Origin: Agapetus fuscipes
Lineage: Eukaryota > Arthropoda > Insecta > Trichoptera > Glossosomatidae
NCBI GenBank assembly: GCA_951799405.1
Contig: OX637346.1
Span: 9,013,215-9,077,214, forward strand
Direction of reading: 5' to 3'
DNA: 64,000 nt
Part shown: positions 32,857 to 43,079 of the stretch, one piece after another
How positions within the stretch are numbered: position 1 is the first letter of the stretch
How the letters are laid out: every line of letters starts with the position of its first letter
Program-made: the position numbers and the translations under genes
The notes under the pieces: generated by a model
What the model saw: only the letters and a program-made list of their open reading frames with translations
What the model was told of the DNA's origin: nothing
Database searches by the model: none

Positions 32857-34915
32857 ATAATGAAGGGCTCATGAGTGAACTGAAGTTTCTAGAAGACATC
32901 ACCGAAGAGACTGTAGCCACCTCTTGCATAAAGGTTTAACAGTTAAAATAACAGTCACACACAATCTTCAATACTGTTGACCAGAAACTTTTTGCTAACT
33001 TGCGTCGGTCTCGTACTATTCTGCATATTTTTTACATGCCGAAATTCTCATTCTAGACACAGATATTCAAATGGTACATGTATTAACAATGCCACAGTGA
33101 GCCGAGTCCGTTTGAATAGATTGACTTTTAACTTGTGGAAAGACTTGGAAGAGAATAAATGCATCGTCATCTAAAAATTCAAATAAAAATACCAACCGCG
33201 GCGCCTGTCATCGATATCTGATCATAGAATAAATCAACATCGATTGTCATTTTAGAAAATATGCTCAAACTATGCCTGCGTGAGATACGAGCGTATGAAC
33301 CGGACATTATTAACAATTACCAGGCAAATAGGTGCACATGTACCTACACATCCCGGCTATTTCCTAACCTGTCCTGTACTATCCAAGCATACACTTCGCA
33401 ATCAAATTCACTTGGTGAAAGCGATCTATATCACTTTAATAACGTCGAATAACAATAGAATGATTGGCCAAAATAAACTGGATTTTGGGCGAGTTTTCTC
33501 TTTCGAGTAATCGAAATGCAAATCGTCATCCAAACATGCTATTAACTACTAACTATTAACCCGGGGCGAGCGTATTTTTGCACAGTCAATATTCTTTCAA
33601 ATTTATTGGATTAGAATTCATACCAGCTCGCATAACTGGTTTTGTTTTAATGAATAACAATGCATATTTATGAAACTTTTTAAGTATAGCTATAACCACT
33701 GCAATCATTTATTTCTTGAAATAAAAATAATAGAATCATTATAATAATACAGCAACCGGCCAACATCACTACGATTATTTGGGTGTAAGGCAGTATGAAA
33801 GAAAGTAAGATAATATGAAAAAACTGACACTAATTAACTTATTTAATTGTTGAAAACAGTTTTTTCATATTATCGCAAAAATTATTCACATTATTCTATT
33901 AAAAATCACACTACAAACTAGAATTTGTATCATTCTATAATTATAAAGAAAAACAAAATTTCCAAAATACAAAACAACAAAATGCGAGCAAAAAAATGTA
34001 AAAAAAACGAGTTTTTTTAAATATTTTTTTGTGGCGTCATTTTTTAAGTTATAAAAAAAAAACTAACTTTAAAATTGAGATAAAAAATTATTTAACACGC
34101 GTGATTTTTTACATTAATGTCACTTCTTTACTAAGGCCATAAAGTATAAGAAACATATTTTTAAAAGCAACGGGATTTTTTTTTTGAACACGGCTATGCT
34201 TACTTTGGGGAGTATTTATTGTAATTAAATTTGTTAAATTTATTTTTATTGTAATATTTTGTACATATTGATAAAAACCATAAAGACCTTATGAATTATG
34301 AATTATTATCAGTGTATTACATATTTAAATTCCTCTAGAAATGTAAAGGAATCTAGGCATACGTACTAGGAATGTTATGGATATGAAATATTGAATATGG
34401 ATACGGATATGAGAATAATATTATTTCGACAACTGGAAAAATTGATATTGCATAGCGATATTTATTTTATGAAATCTTGTCAATTTTTTAAAGATCAAGT
34501 CTGTTGATCCCTTACAAATATCATTTCCAAATATCTCATTACACTTAAATAGGCTTTCAAACTGAAAAGCAACACGAAGAGATTGTCTCATTCTCATATT
34601 GCATTGACTTCCCTGCATAAATGCACTTTCAAAACTGCAACACCAAAAGCGACTTGCTATATAAAAAAAACTTCACTCCATTAATCATAAATCCTTTTAA
34701 AATTGGTTTTAATATCTGTGCTAATGCATGTATCACAACACAAGGGCGCAACTCCATGCAGCCCGATATTAAATTATTTTTATAACACCGCATCATTTAT
34801 GGGCGTAATCCCCGGTGCGGTGCGGGCTGAATTTGCATATGAGGATCAGCACCTACCCCTAGTAAAAAAACTTCACTTTTCAAGTCAACAAAAGCGTTTA
34901 ATGAAAAGAAATATG
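32857..34915. other. No gene seen, about 2 kb AT-rich
   Basis: Homopolymer-rich sequence, especially 33,950-34,190, with no supported gene. Two overlapping frames at 33,261-33,510 share no recognised domain. A small inverted pair (GAAAAAACTG / CAGTTTTTTC) lies near 33,815-33,865. Confidence 0.35.
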
Positions 34916-34917
34916 AA

Positions 34918-35030
34918 AACTAAAGCAGTGCACCTAATGAGAGTTTCATTCCCCATACATTTTTTTTGATAAACGATATGGTTGAGTTTGAACATAAAGT
35001 TTTATACTCGGGGTACAGAGGACGCCTTTA
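34918..35030 (+). mobile_element. Family E MITE-like copy (partial)
   Basis: GAGAGTTTCATTCCCCATAC, then ATTTTTTTTGATAAACGATA, GGTTGAGTTTGAACATAAAG and TTTTATACTCGGGGTACAGA follow the family order. Confidence 0.55.
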
Positions 35031-35460
35031 ATCGCACGACATCTGGTAGTGGGCGTTCCTGCCACCGAACTGAAATCATGTGTATTTTATGCTAATTTCA
35101 TCAAATAAAACTATTTCTAGTTTATATTCTGCGACGTGCGAAAAAAGTGTCATAAAAACATAAAATTTAAAGCGACACATTGAAAAAATGCATAAAGAAA
35201 TGCTCATTACCATACGGGGAACTTTTTTCCTCTCAGGCACACTTTTTTGTGATTAATTGGACGGTTAACTATGACGTAATGTTATATTGTTTTTTTAATG
35301 GTTAACATGTTTTTTTTGTTGCCTCGTGCATCATAGCTTGATTGCTGTGAGCTATTCATCAACAAACAAAAAAACAGCACAAAAAATGTTCTACTTCTGT
35401 TGGAAATTAAATGATAAAAAAATCTGTGAGCACATCTTACCGCATATTGGAATGATGCAT

Positions 35461-35540
35461 AATAATAATAATAATAATATTAGGATGATTTATTTGGTGA
35501 GCGCTATTTTTGTGTGTATCACACCTCAAGAGCCCTCTGA
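35461..35540 (-). mobile_element. SINE family B tail (minus) with AAT repeat
   Basis: AATAATAATAATAATAATAT is followed by TAGGATGATTTATTTGGTGA, GCGCTATTTTTGTGTGTATC and ACACCTCAAGAGCCCTCTG. Only the last ~65 bases of the family plus its (ATT)n tail are present. Confidence 0.7.
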
Positions 35541-35681
35541 ATACATATAAGTGTAATAGTTGATTCAATGAAGTTAACGATGATATATACTTTCTTGATG
35601 CTTTGATACCTTTAAGATTTTACTTTAAATTACATTGTTTAAAATAAAATATAAGTATCCTATGCAGAATACATCTCTAGA

Positions 35682-36052
35682 TCAGAGGTTCCCAAACTTT
35701 TATTTCTCATAGACTCGAAAATTTTGGGGTTCCAGTAGACCCCCTAAAAACTGTTGGGGCTTTTTGTCTACAATATCGCTGACGGTAGGTACGTAATTTT
35801 CAAAGTTCATTTTGCCCATAATAATGCTGTTGACGGGGGGAGGGGGTAGATACGCAATGAGGGCTCTTGAGGTGTGATACACACAAAAACAGCGCTCACC
35901 AAATAAATCATCCTAATATTATATTATTATTGAGTTTGTATAATTCTTCGTAGACTTGTAAACCCCATTTTTATGTCAGGTCAATGTAGACCCCTATCGA
36001 GTATCCCGTAGACCCCTAGGGGTCAATATCGATCACTTTGGGAATCACTGAT
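35682..36052. mobile_element. hAT-like MITE with nested SINE B tail
   Basis: The left end CAGAGGTTCCCAAACTTTTA and the right end ACTTTGGGAATCACTG resemble hAT terminal repeats. Subterminal TAGACCCC words repeat on both sides. A family B SINE tail lies inside at 35,859-35,930. No target duplication is visible. Confidence 0.5.
35859..35930 (+). mobile_element. SINE family B tail (plus)
   Basis: GAGGGCTCTTGAGGTGTGAT, then ACACACAAAAACAGCGCTCA and CCAAATAAATCATCCTAATA end in a TATTATTATT tail. It is inverted relative to the tail fragment at 35,461, 320 bp away. Confidence 0.7.
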
Positions 36053-36357
36053 TTAAACCATCGGATGGAATTATAGTTGTGTACTTGGGGTACTGTATGG
36101 GAGACCCGCAGTTGTATGACAAGTCACGTTTGACTTTTTGATTTGCTGAGTCACCCTCCATTGTACAATGAATATTTTTCGATTTGAAAAAAAATCGATT
36201 TTGTACCTTTCATCTCACAAAAAAGTTCAATTTATTTGAAATTCATGCATATTTTGATAATATACTTTTTAGCAATAAACACAGAGTAACAATATTTTGA
36301 ACAAGAAAACATGATTTGTTTTGGAGACATGTTCGTGGAAAATTGATGGTAAAAATA

Positions 36358-36500
36358 GAATAGTGGTAAACACTTCGGGCTCGTTATCGGAAGGTTGTAG
36401 GTTCAATTCGCAGCGGAGCACAAAAAATACCATCTCTATTTTCAAACATGCTCTTTGCTCGTTGAAAAATCATATAGTACCTTTACCAAAGCCCCATCAT
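36358..36500 (+). mobile_element. SINE family B head fused to family A body
   Basis: AGTGGTAAACACTTCGGGCT, GTAGGTTCAATTCGCAGCGG and TGCTCTTTGCTCGTTGAAAA are family B. At about 36,500 the text switches to AAAACCCAAAATAAAATACC, which is family A. It is either a chimeric SINE or two adjacent truncated copies. Confidence 0.6.
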
Positions 36501-36504
36501 TCAT

Positions 36505-36590
36505 TTCAAAAACCCAAAATAAAATACCGACAAGGTTTACTCAGCCTTCACTAGAAATTAATACCTGCTTCCTCGAGAGCCGCCCCCCCC
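36505..36590 (+). mobile_element. SINE family A internal segment
   Basis: CAAAATAAAATACCGACAAG, then GTTTACTCAGCCTTCACTAG and CCTCGAGAGCCGCC match the middle of the family A unit at 56,140-56,215. A run of C's follows, and then an inverted family A copy. Confidence 0.6.
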
Positions 36591-36604
36591 CCCCTTGATT
36601 GGGG

Positions 36605-36832
36605 AACTATTTTTTTTATGGTTAAGGAGGCCGGCCTCAAACCAACAACTTCAGTTGAAGTGAAGCTTTTCCAGCTCCCGAGGGGGTTGGTTCTCATTTT
36701 ACATTTGGTACATTTTGGGTTTGAAATTAACACCGAAACGGGAAATCATTTCTTACACCCTCGGTAGGGATCGAACCCTTGCTCTCGGCATAGAGTGCAA
36801 GCATTCTACCAACTGAGCTATCGACCTGACTA
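36605..36832 (-). mobile_element. tRNA-derived SINE family A copy (minus)
   Basis: On the minus strand the head reads TCGATAGCTCAGTTGGTAGA (A box) and GGGTTCGATCCCTACCGAGG (B box). GAAATGATTTCCCGTTTCGG and CCCTCGGGAGCTGG follow. The boxes are well preserved, but the body continues as SINE sequence, so it is not a tRNA gene. Confidence 0.8.
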
Positions 36833-36834
36833 GT

Positions 36835-37598
36835 AGACTGAATCAGAAGAAATATGGAACCATGTGACGTTCTCCCATTCTTCTCTTTGTTTTATAATTG
36901 CCAAAACTTTCCACGAGAAACTGAGCACTCACAGTATTCTCAAGGCCTTTTACCTAAATAAACTTGAAGTTACTCTAAAATTGCCATGATTATTTTTTGA
37001 TCTAAAGTAGGTGCTTACTAACCTTCCTGTTGGAAAGCTACTACCATTAAAAATAAAATAACTACGTATCTCAAGATTCGTACTGTGAACTGATTTTCTT
37101 TTGTTAAGGTTTTTAGACTATGTGTCTATTATAAAATCATTAGTTTCGGATTTAAAAAGAGCTGCAATCGTGTCATTAGTATGTCTGAGTGCTGCCAAAG
37201 ATTTATAATGAAGGTACATACTGGAAAATGTAACTAAGTATACTCGCACTTTCCAAAAGTTAAATATAATGGTCCTAAATTGAAATAAAAACAATTTCAC
37301 AATTAAGTTAATAAAGAACGTACTGTTAATTAAAAAAAAAAAAACACTTTATGTACTTGTTTCTTGTCTACATTCCGGTAAGTATGGCCGAAAAATCAGA
37401 GAGTTTTCTTTTCTTTTGAGTGTGTTAAAATTGGTTGCTAAGGTTAGAGTCACAGAAAAAATTCATACTTCATCCATAGAATATCGTCCGATTGGTTAAT
37501 AATATGATTGTATTCGGAGACAAAGGACTTAGGTTCGACTGCTTTCGACTTGGATTCCCTGCCAAGGTGGTATAATTTCCCGTTTTGGTATTTTTTAA
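36835..37598. other. No gene seen
   Basis: AT-rich sequence. A 60-codon minus frame at 37,118 has no recognised domain. Confidence 0.3.
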
Positions 37599-37606
37599 GC
37601 CTACGT

Positions 37607-37833
37607 CAGGAGTCGGCAACCTGCGGTACACAGAGCCACATGCGGATCTTTAGGACTGAAGTTGAGGTTCTTTAGTTCCATACGCAAAAAAAAAACACTT
37701 ATGATCGGAAAACACAAAAATCGTTCTGAACCGATTAACGAGGATTAGGCAACGATTCTATCTCCCAGCCACTTTTACTCACTCCCCCCCCCTCGACAAT
37801 ATTCTCTTCCGACTTAAAGTTTGCCGACCCCTG
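37607..37833. mobile_element. hAT-like MITE with perfect 8-bp TSD
   Basis: The element runs from CAGGAGTCGGCAACC to GTTTGCCGACCCCTG, which are hAT-type terminal inverted repeats (CAGGGGTCGGCAAAC consensus). The octamer GCCTACGT flanks both ends exactly (37,599-37,606 and 37,834-37,841). It is non-coding, 227 bp. Confidence 0.85.
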
Positions 37834-37844
37834 GCCTACGTCAT

Positions 37845-38915
37845 ACGAGTAATCCAAAATATATTTACAATAAATGATAACATACACTTCAGGCAGTAGA
37901 TATCCTTAAAATTGTTGTATTCAGATCGGAGAAAATATAAACATTTAAATAAAACATGTTAATTTTCTTTCGATTTTACGGAAGTGCATATTATTTTAAA
38001 AGAGATATGTATATGATCATCAGGCATAACATACTCTTGTACAAGAGTATCGTTCCAAAGTAGCGTCATGGAAACCATCCTCGTGGCAGACCTACTAAAA
38101 GGTGGAAATACAGCTGAGAGTCCGAATTGCAGAAAGAGCCGCTCTCTGAAGAATCAGACCAAACTGGACTGTCATAAAAGAAAAAAAAAAAAATAACAGT
38201 GATAAACTAGGTGTCGACATATATTTTCACTCATTCTTTAAACCTCTGACAGACTTTCATATTTTTTTGATTATTTCATTAAGCCGAGAATAAAAGGTCG
38301 TGAGATCACTTAAATTCATATGTTTCACATGCGTATTGCGTACCTAACAACAAACTCACACATTCTAAAATATAATACCTACATCATAATATGTATGTAG
38401 GTAGACGACGCGTTTTCCGTAGACATTATTATTGCTAATCTACCTGCAATTCAGATGTTGTATGATTTTTTCTACAATTAAATATAATCATAACAATTAG
38501 TACCTACCTACATAAAAATGAGAAAGTTTTTAATTTTGGATGTAAGGGAAAATGACAATAATGATATCTGAAGAACAAAAAAGTTACGTGTCTTAAATTG
38601 ACCAACAAATTGACATCAAGAGATTTTTTATACTATGTTATAAAATAAAAATGACTAAGGTGTAAATAATGACAAAAAATGAAAATAGAAAAAAAAAATT
38701 CAAACATACGAGTATGGGATTTGCTTACTTAAAAATTTGTGATGTCACAGGACCAGGTTGCTAGGAAAAAAGCAAGCTGGTATTTTGTTATTGGTTGATA
38801 AAGCCCCTAGTTACATAAGCGTGCGATGTTTTCCCGCCGATAAATTTTATTTAGAATTTTGAAAAACAAAATTAATTAATATTTTTTAGTGTTGATCTGT
38901 TAACACAGTGAAAGT
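37845..38915. other. No gene seen; weak LINE trace
   Basis: Around 38,065-38,165 a + strand reading gives GNHPRGRPTKRWKY, a possible LINE C-terminal trace, but it is too short to call. The rest is AT-rich. Confidence 0.3.
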
Positions 38916-38920
38916 CCATT

Positions 38921-39141
38921 TTTATAAATATTTAAAAATATAAATGGTTAAACATTGTTTTAATTCACTTTATTTTATTTGTTTATGCTCGAATATTTTC
39001 GCCTAATGAGGCATCTTCAACCATCTTTAACCATTCTGCTCTTGAAGATGCCTCATTAGGCGAAAATATTCGAGCATAAACAAATAAAATAAAGTGAATT
39101 AAAACAATGTTTAACCATTTATATTTTTAAATATTTATAAA
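38921..39141. mobile_element. Foldback element 3, perfect 100-bp arms, hammerhead-like core
   Basis: The left arm (38,921-39,020) and right arm (39,042-39,141) are exact reverse complements over 100 bp around a 21-nt loop. On the + strand the right arm begins with TTGAAGA (39,042-39,048), T, GCCT (39,050-39,053), CATT, AGGC (39,058-39,061) and GAAA (39,062-39,065). The left flank ACACAGTGAAA is the reverse of the TTTCACTGTGT seen beside foldbacks 1 and 2. No coding capacity. Confidence 0.8.
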
Positions 39142-39144
39142 ATT

Positions 39145-39850
39145 AATTAATGTTTTTTTTTTTTTTTTTTATTCAACAAACAGAACAATACAATAATGGA
39201 TACGATAGTAATGTGTATAGGAAAAAGATAATATAGCGTATTGCTCCAATTACATGTTGATCTTAAAATATACTATGATAAAACAACAACACAATACAAC
39301 AGTTACACTCATATCAATAATTAAAGTAATAAATAAAATAAAAAATAAAAATTAGACGTGCACATTTACCTTTATATTAAATAAACCTTACAAAATTTTA
39401 TAAAATTTACAATTAATAGACCTACTCACACACTTACAATAGTGATATATTTCATAGCAAATAAAATTATTGTGAAAGTAAATTTAATTTAATTTCGTTA
39501 TTATATTTAATTTTATTAATGTAGTTTCTTTTTAATTTTCCTCCCACGGATTGTATTATTTTTTAACCGAAATATTTAAAATTCCAACCTCATTTTAGTA
39601 ATGTTATTTTTTTAATCATTAGGTACTTGTATTACCAGATCATGATTTAATACCACTGTTATTATTTAGTGCTTTAAAAAAGAGAGTTTCAATAACGTCA
39701 CGACTCGCAATTTTTAATAATCAGTAAAGCGAAATTGATTTAAAATTTGCGCTACAAATATGTGCTCAGTGCTATTAAATAGGTTAAAAAATTGCAATCT
39801 ATTTAAAATATGTACAACTTTTACTTGAACACATATTTTACAAATGATTT
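39145..39850. other. No gene seen; poly-T head
   Basis: A long T-run at about 39,151-39,170 is followed by ATTCAACAAACAGAACAATA and A/T-rich text. This could be the reverse complement of a poly(A)-tailed retrotransposon 3' end, but no coding trace supports it. Confidence 0.3.
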
Positions 39851-39855
39851 ACCAA

Positions 39856-40110
39856 TTTCCTTGACTTATAGGTTGGTATGAAGCTGACCACAAATACTGT
39901 AAAAAATGGTTCACTTTGCCAATGTCACCCCTGTGTCGGGGAAGGCCGGCAAAAGTTGTGGGGCTTATGTTCATTTGAGGTTTGGATTTTATCTGTAAGT
40001 ACACATTCAGCATTTGTAAGCGCGAACTACACGTGTTGGTTTGTGGGCATACATCTGAGAGCTTTAAATGAATATATCCTTGCAACTTAGATTATAGATT
40101 ATTATAATAG
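39856..40110 (+). mobile_element. SINE-like family C, full-length copy
   Basis: Very similar to the 9,986 copy, with the same subfamily text (GTACACATTCAGCATTTGTA, TACATCTGAGAGCTTTAAAT). It ends in an ATTATAGATTATT tail and faces another copy tail to tail. Confidence 0.75.
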
Positions 40111-40120
40111 ATTATGTCTT

Positions 40121-40348
40121 TAATCTGTAATCTAAGTTGCAAAGATATATTACATTTTAGATTTATATTAAATGCATTCCCATATCAGACACGAAAAATT
40201 TCGCGCTTAAACATGTCGCATGTGAACCTACAATATAAAAACCCAAATATCAAGTGGACATACACTTGCAATTCTTACCGTCCCTCCCTGAAACAGGGGT
40301 GACATTGTCAAAGTGAACCATTTTCTACAGCATATTAGATGCTCAGCC
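40121..40348 (-). mobile_element. SINE-like family C copy (minus)
   Basis: TAATCTGTAATCTAAGTTGC starts the reversed unit. It ends near CAGCATATTAGATGCTCAGC with a degraded head. With the preceding copy it forms a tail-to-tail pair about 10 bp apart. Confidence 0.7.
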
Positions 40349-40517
40349 CAAAAACCCAAATAATGTCGAAAAAAATATATTATCATTACGAATGAGAAAT
40401 CCAAGCAACACTTAGTTGCTATAAGGATGGATGTACCTTAATGACCCGATTTTGATAAAGAGAAAATGGTCTCATTGAGAAAATGAAAAATTCAACCAGC
40501 GATGAAATATTTTTAAA

Positions 40518-40590
40518 AAAACCGAGCCCACCACTTTCTGATGACAATTCATGAGTCTGAAGCGTTATCCACTTAGCTATGACCGCTCAA
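40518..40590 (-). mobile_element. SINE family B head fragment
   Basis: CATGAGTCTGAAGCGTTATC, then CACTTAGCTATGACCG is the reverse of the tRNA-like head of family B, diverged. Confidence 0.4.
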
Positions 40591-40599
40591 AATTTGTGA

Positions 40600-41404
40600 G
40601 GTTGATTGGAAAAAGGCAGTAAGTAAAATAGGGAAAATTGAGAAAAAGAGGAAAATGAGTGGGTTATCAAATTTGTTTCTATAAAAATCAACAAAGTAAC
40701 TTTTTCACACAGCTTATCTGATACTTTTATCTCTGATACATATTTGTACACAAATTGTCTTTTACCGTGCGTGGTATTTTTTATTTCCGAAATCCAACTC
40801 GCAATGCTTAAACCGGTTTTTAACAATAAATATGTTTTAGGGCCGTAGGTACTTACGTCATTTGCTGTAGCGATGATTTTTTTGTTGTTTATGCCCAAGC
40901 AAACAATTGCGTTTACGACGTATGGTTTTGGTGTAACCGACAAGATTTTGTCCTTTTCTGTCCTACAGGTGCTTGTGATATAAAAAAAAACGTAAAACAT
41001 CGTAAAACCATATGAATAGGAATGCCAATAAATGCATTTATTTTTTTTAATTGTAGAGCCGTTTTAATTTTATCGACAAAAAATAAAAAAGTTATGCCAT
41101 TTTCTGCAATCTCAAACTTAAAACTGCTCTCCAGAACAATTTAGTTGTTGCCGCTTATGCCCTATTGCTTTTTAACCGTCGATATATCGATTGGTACTTC
41201 GCGATTTATTGAAATAAACCATTCATATATGTATTCAGGAGCCGTCCAATTACAAACAATAAAAATAACACACCAGCCTAATAACACATTCTATTTATGA
41301 CTCAAAACCTAAAAAGATGTTACTTGTAAAAAACGCTTTCGTTTTTTATAAGCAGCATCCAACGTAATAACTTTATTGGTCACTACAAATAAACCTGAAT
41401 ATAA
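40600..41404. other. No gene seen
   Basis: The minus-strand frame 40,587-41,000 (137 codons) is the longest here. It starts within the SINE flank and shows no domain I recognise, so I do not call it a gene. Confidence 0.3.
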
Positions 41405-41590
41405 AATTTTACGTTGATGGATACTCAACCAACGCGTTCTACTAAATTTCCTTTGAAACTGAAACGCTCACTAGAAACGCTATATTAACTTCCATATTTT
41501 TTTGGTAAATGCTATAATTGAGTATATGATTGAAACATAACATTGTAAACTTGAGCTACAGCAGGCTGTATCGTTTTTTTTTCTAAAACC
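41405..41590 (+). mobile_element. Family E palindromic MITE, near full length
   Basis: Left end GAATATAAAATTTTACGTTG and ATACTCAACCAACGCGTTCT, then the core ACTGAAACGCTCACTAGAAA, then TTTTTTTGGTAAATGCTATA, and the right end ATTGAAACATAACATTGTAA. It shows both inverted outer parts. Confidence 0.55.
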
Positions 41591-41949
41591 ATTATTCATC
41601 TTGTAGAGCGATTACTTTTTTTATACCAGTCTAATGGACACACGCCCATTATTTCTGATACAAATTCATTAAGATGAACACTTTTCTTCGTCTGCTAAAT
41701 ACTAGCACTTATATACTAACTACTTTATGAAACTACAACTTAACTAACTACTTAATTAAACTAACACTTACCGTATTTTTTTTTTTCATAGAGAAGATGG
41801 TGCAGCGCAGTAAAAAAAAACTGGAGAAGAGTGGTTGCTTCCACACGGGTCACAACCCTCAGCAATGAGGAACAAGATTAAGAAGAAAACGAAAAATAAA
41901 TATTTCATGCTTTTACTAGTTTAAAGGTGAAATTACAAATACACACTAT

Positions 41950-42442
41950 TAGGGATGGGCCGAATGTGGTTTGAACCGAATATGAACTTCGGCCGAACAT
42001 TCGGTTAAAAAATAAAAAATTCGGCAAACTTCGGTTCGGTAAAAAAAGGTAAAAAAAAAATGACCATTATAGTTTCTTGTTACTGTTATTTATTAGAAGA
42101 ATACAAAATGTATTTAATTTTTCTTGCAATCTGATATCTAGGTATGTAACGGAGTAGAAGAAAATTTAATTTTCATTGATTTGTATGGTAATGTTCACAT
42201 GTTCCTACTAAAATAAATGAACATGAGTGAGTATTGAAAGGCCTTATTTTTATTTTACGGTTATAAAAGATACTACGACATCCAATTATAACCGTCAAAA
42301 TGGTGCAAGTAGGTATTTTGTTTTAGTTTTCCTTACACCGAATGTTTGGCATTTGAACCGAATTTCGGCCGAATTCCAAAGTTCGGTTTAAGCCGCCGAA
42401 ATTCGGTTAAACGAATGTAAAACGAATTTTGGCCCATACCTA
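41950..42442. mobile_element. hAT-like MITE, TIR TAGGGATGGGCC
   Basis: The left end is TAGGGATGGGCCGAATGT. The right end, TTTTGGCCCATACCTA, is its imperfect inverted repeat. Flanking octamers CACACTAT and CACGCTGT differ by two transitions, as expected for an aged 8-bp duplication. Inside, TTCGGCCGAA-type words recur in both orientations. Non-coding. Confidence 0.7.
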
Positions 42443-42449
42443 CACGCTG

Positions 42450-42880
42450 TATATATTATGATCGTTTAAAAATTCCGTACCTACATTGACCATTTGGAAA
42501 CATACAAGAACTGACCATAAGGTTCAAATAGATTTCTTCTAGAACATTTACTCAAGACCGGTTCCATCTCATCCAAACTTACAATATTTCAAACAATAAA
42601 TAAAGAATTATATCTCAGCTTGATTGCGAAAGTAAAAATGCAAGTCGATAACTCGTTCTCATACTACACACTCGATCATACATTTACATTTATGCATCTA
42701 TCATATCAATAATTCTAAATTTCTATCAGTGACCAAGGAATGAAATAGAAATTTCATTAATTTACGATAGGTTATTAAGTCCTGTACGAAAAGTTAAAAA
42801 CACGTAGGTACACAGAAAAAATATACATACAACATACAAAAGCACCTCAAGTGAATGTTTAAGTATCCATATTTTTTTTA
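42450..42880. other. No gene seen
   Basis: AT-rich text between a hAT-like MITE and a family E copy. Confidence 0.3.
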
Positions 42881-42884
42881 TTTT

Positions 42885-43078
42885 ACGCAATAATTGAGTA
42901 TTTATGCAAATTTTTTATACTCGGGATATTGTACCCACAAAGATAACAGTATTCTCGACCGTAGCGTTTAATAAAAAATGCATGGAAACTAAATATCTCT
43001 CAAGAGGCGCTTCTTTAGCTTACATACATCTTTAAACGCTACCGTTGAGTTTGAGCGTTACGTTTTATACTTAGAAAT
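42885..43078 (+). mobile_element. Family E palindromic MITE copy
   Basis: TTTTTTATACTCGGGATATT and ACCGTAGCGTTTAATAAAAA lead to TCTCAAGAGGCGCTTCTTTA. AAACGCTACCGTTGAGTTTG and GCGTTACGTTTTATACTTAG then close it. The AGCGTTTA/TAAACGCT pair shows the inverted organisation. Confidence 0.5.
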
Positions 43079-43079
43079 G

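Noticed and set aside
36760..36832. Minus-strand tRNA-like sequence with good A and B boxes
   Set aside because: The sequence continues without break into family A SINE body, and the cloverleaf is not complete. The same head occurs at 56,025 and 46,345. It is a SINE head, not a tRNA gene.
40587..41000. 137-codon minus-strand frame
   Set aside because: AT-rich, no known domain, starts at a SINE fragment, no splice or homology support.
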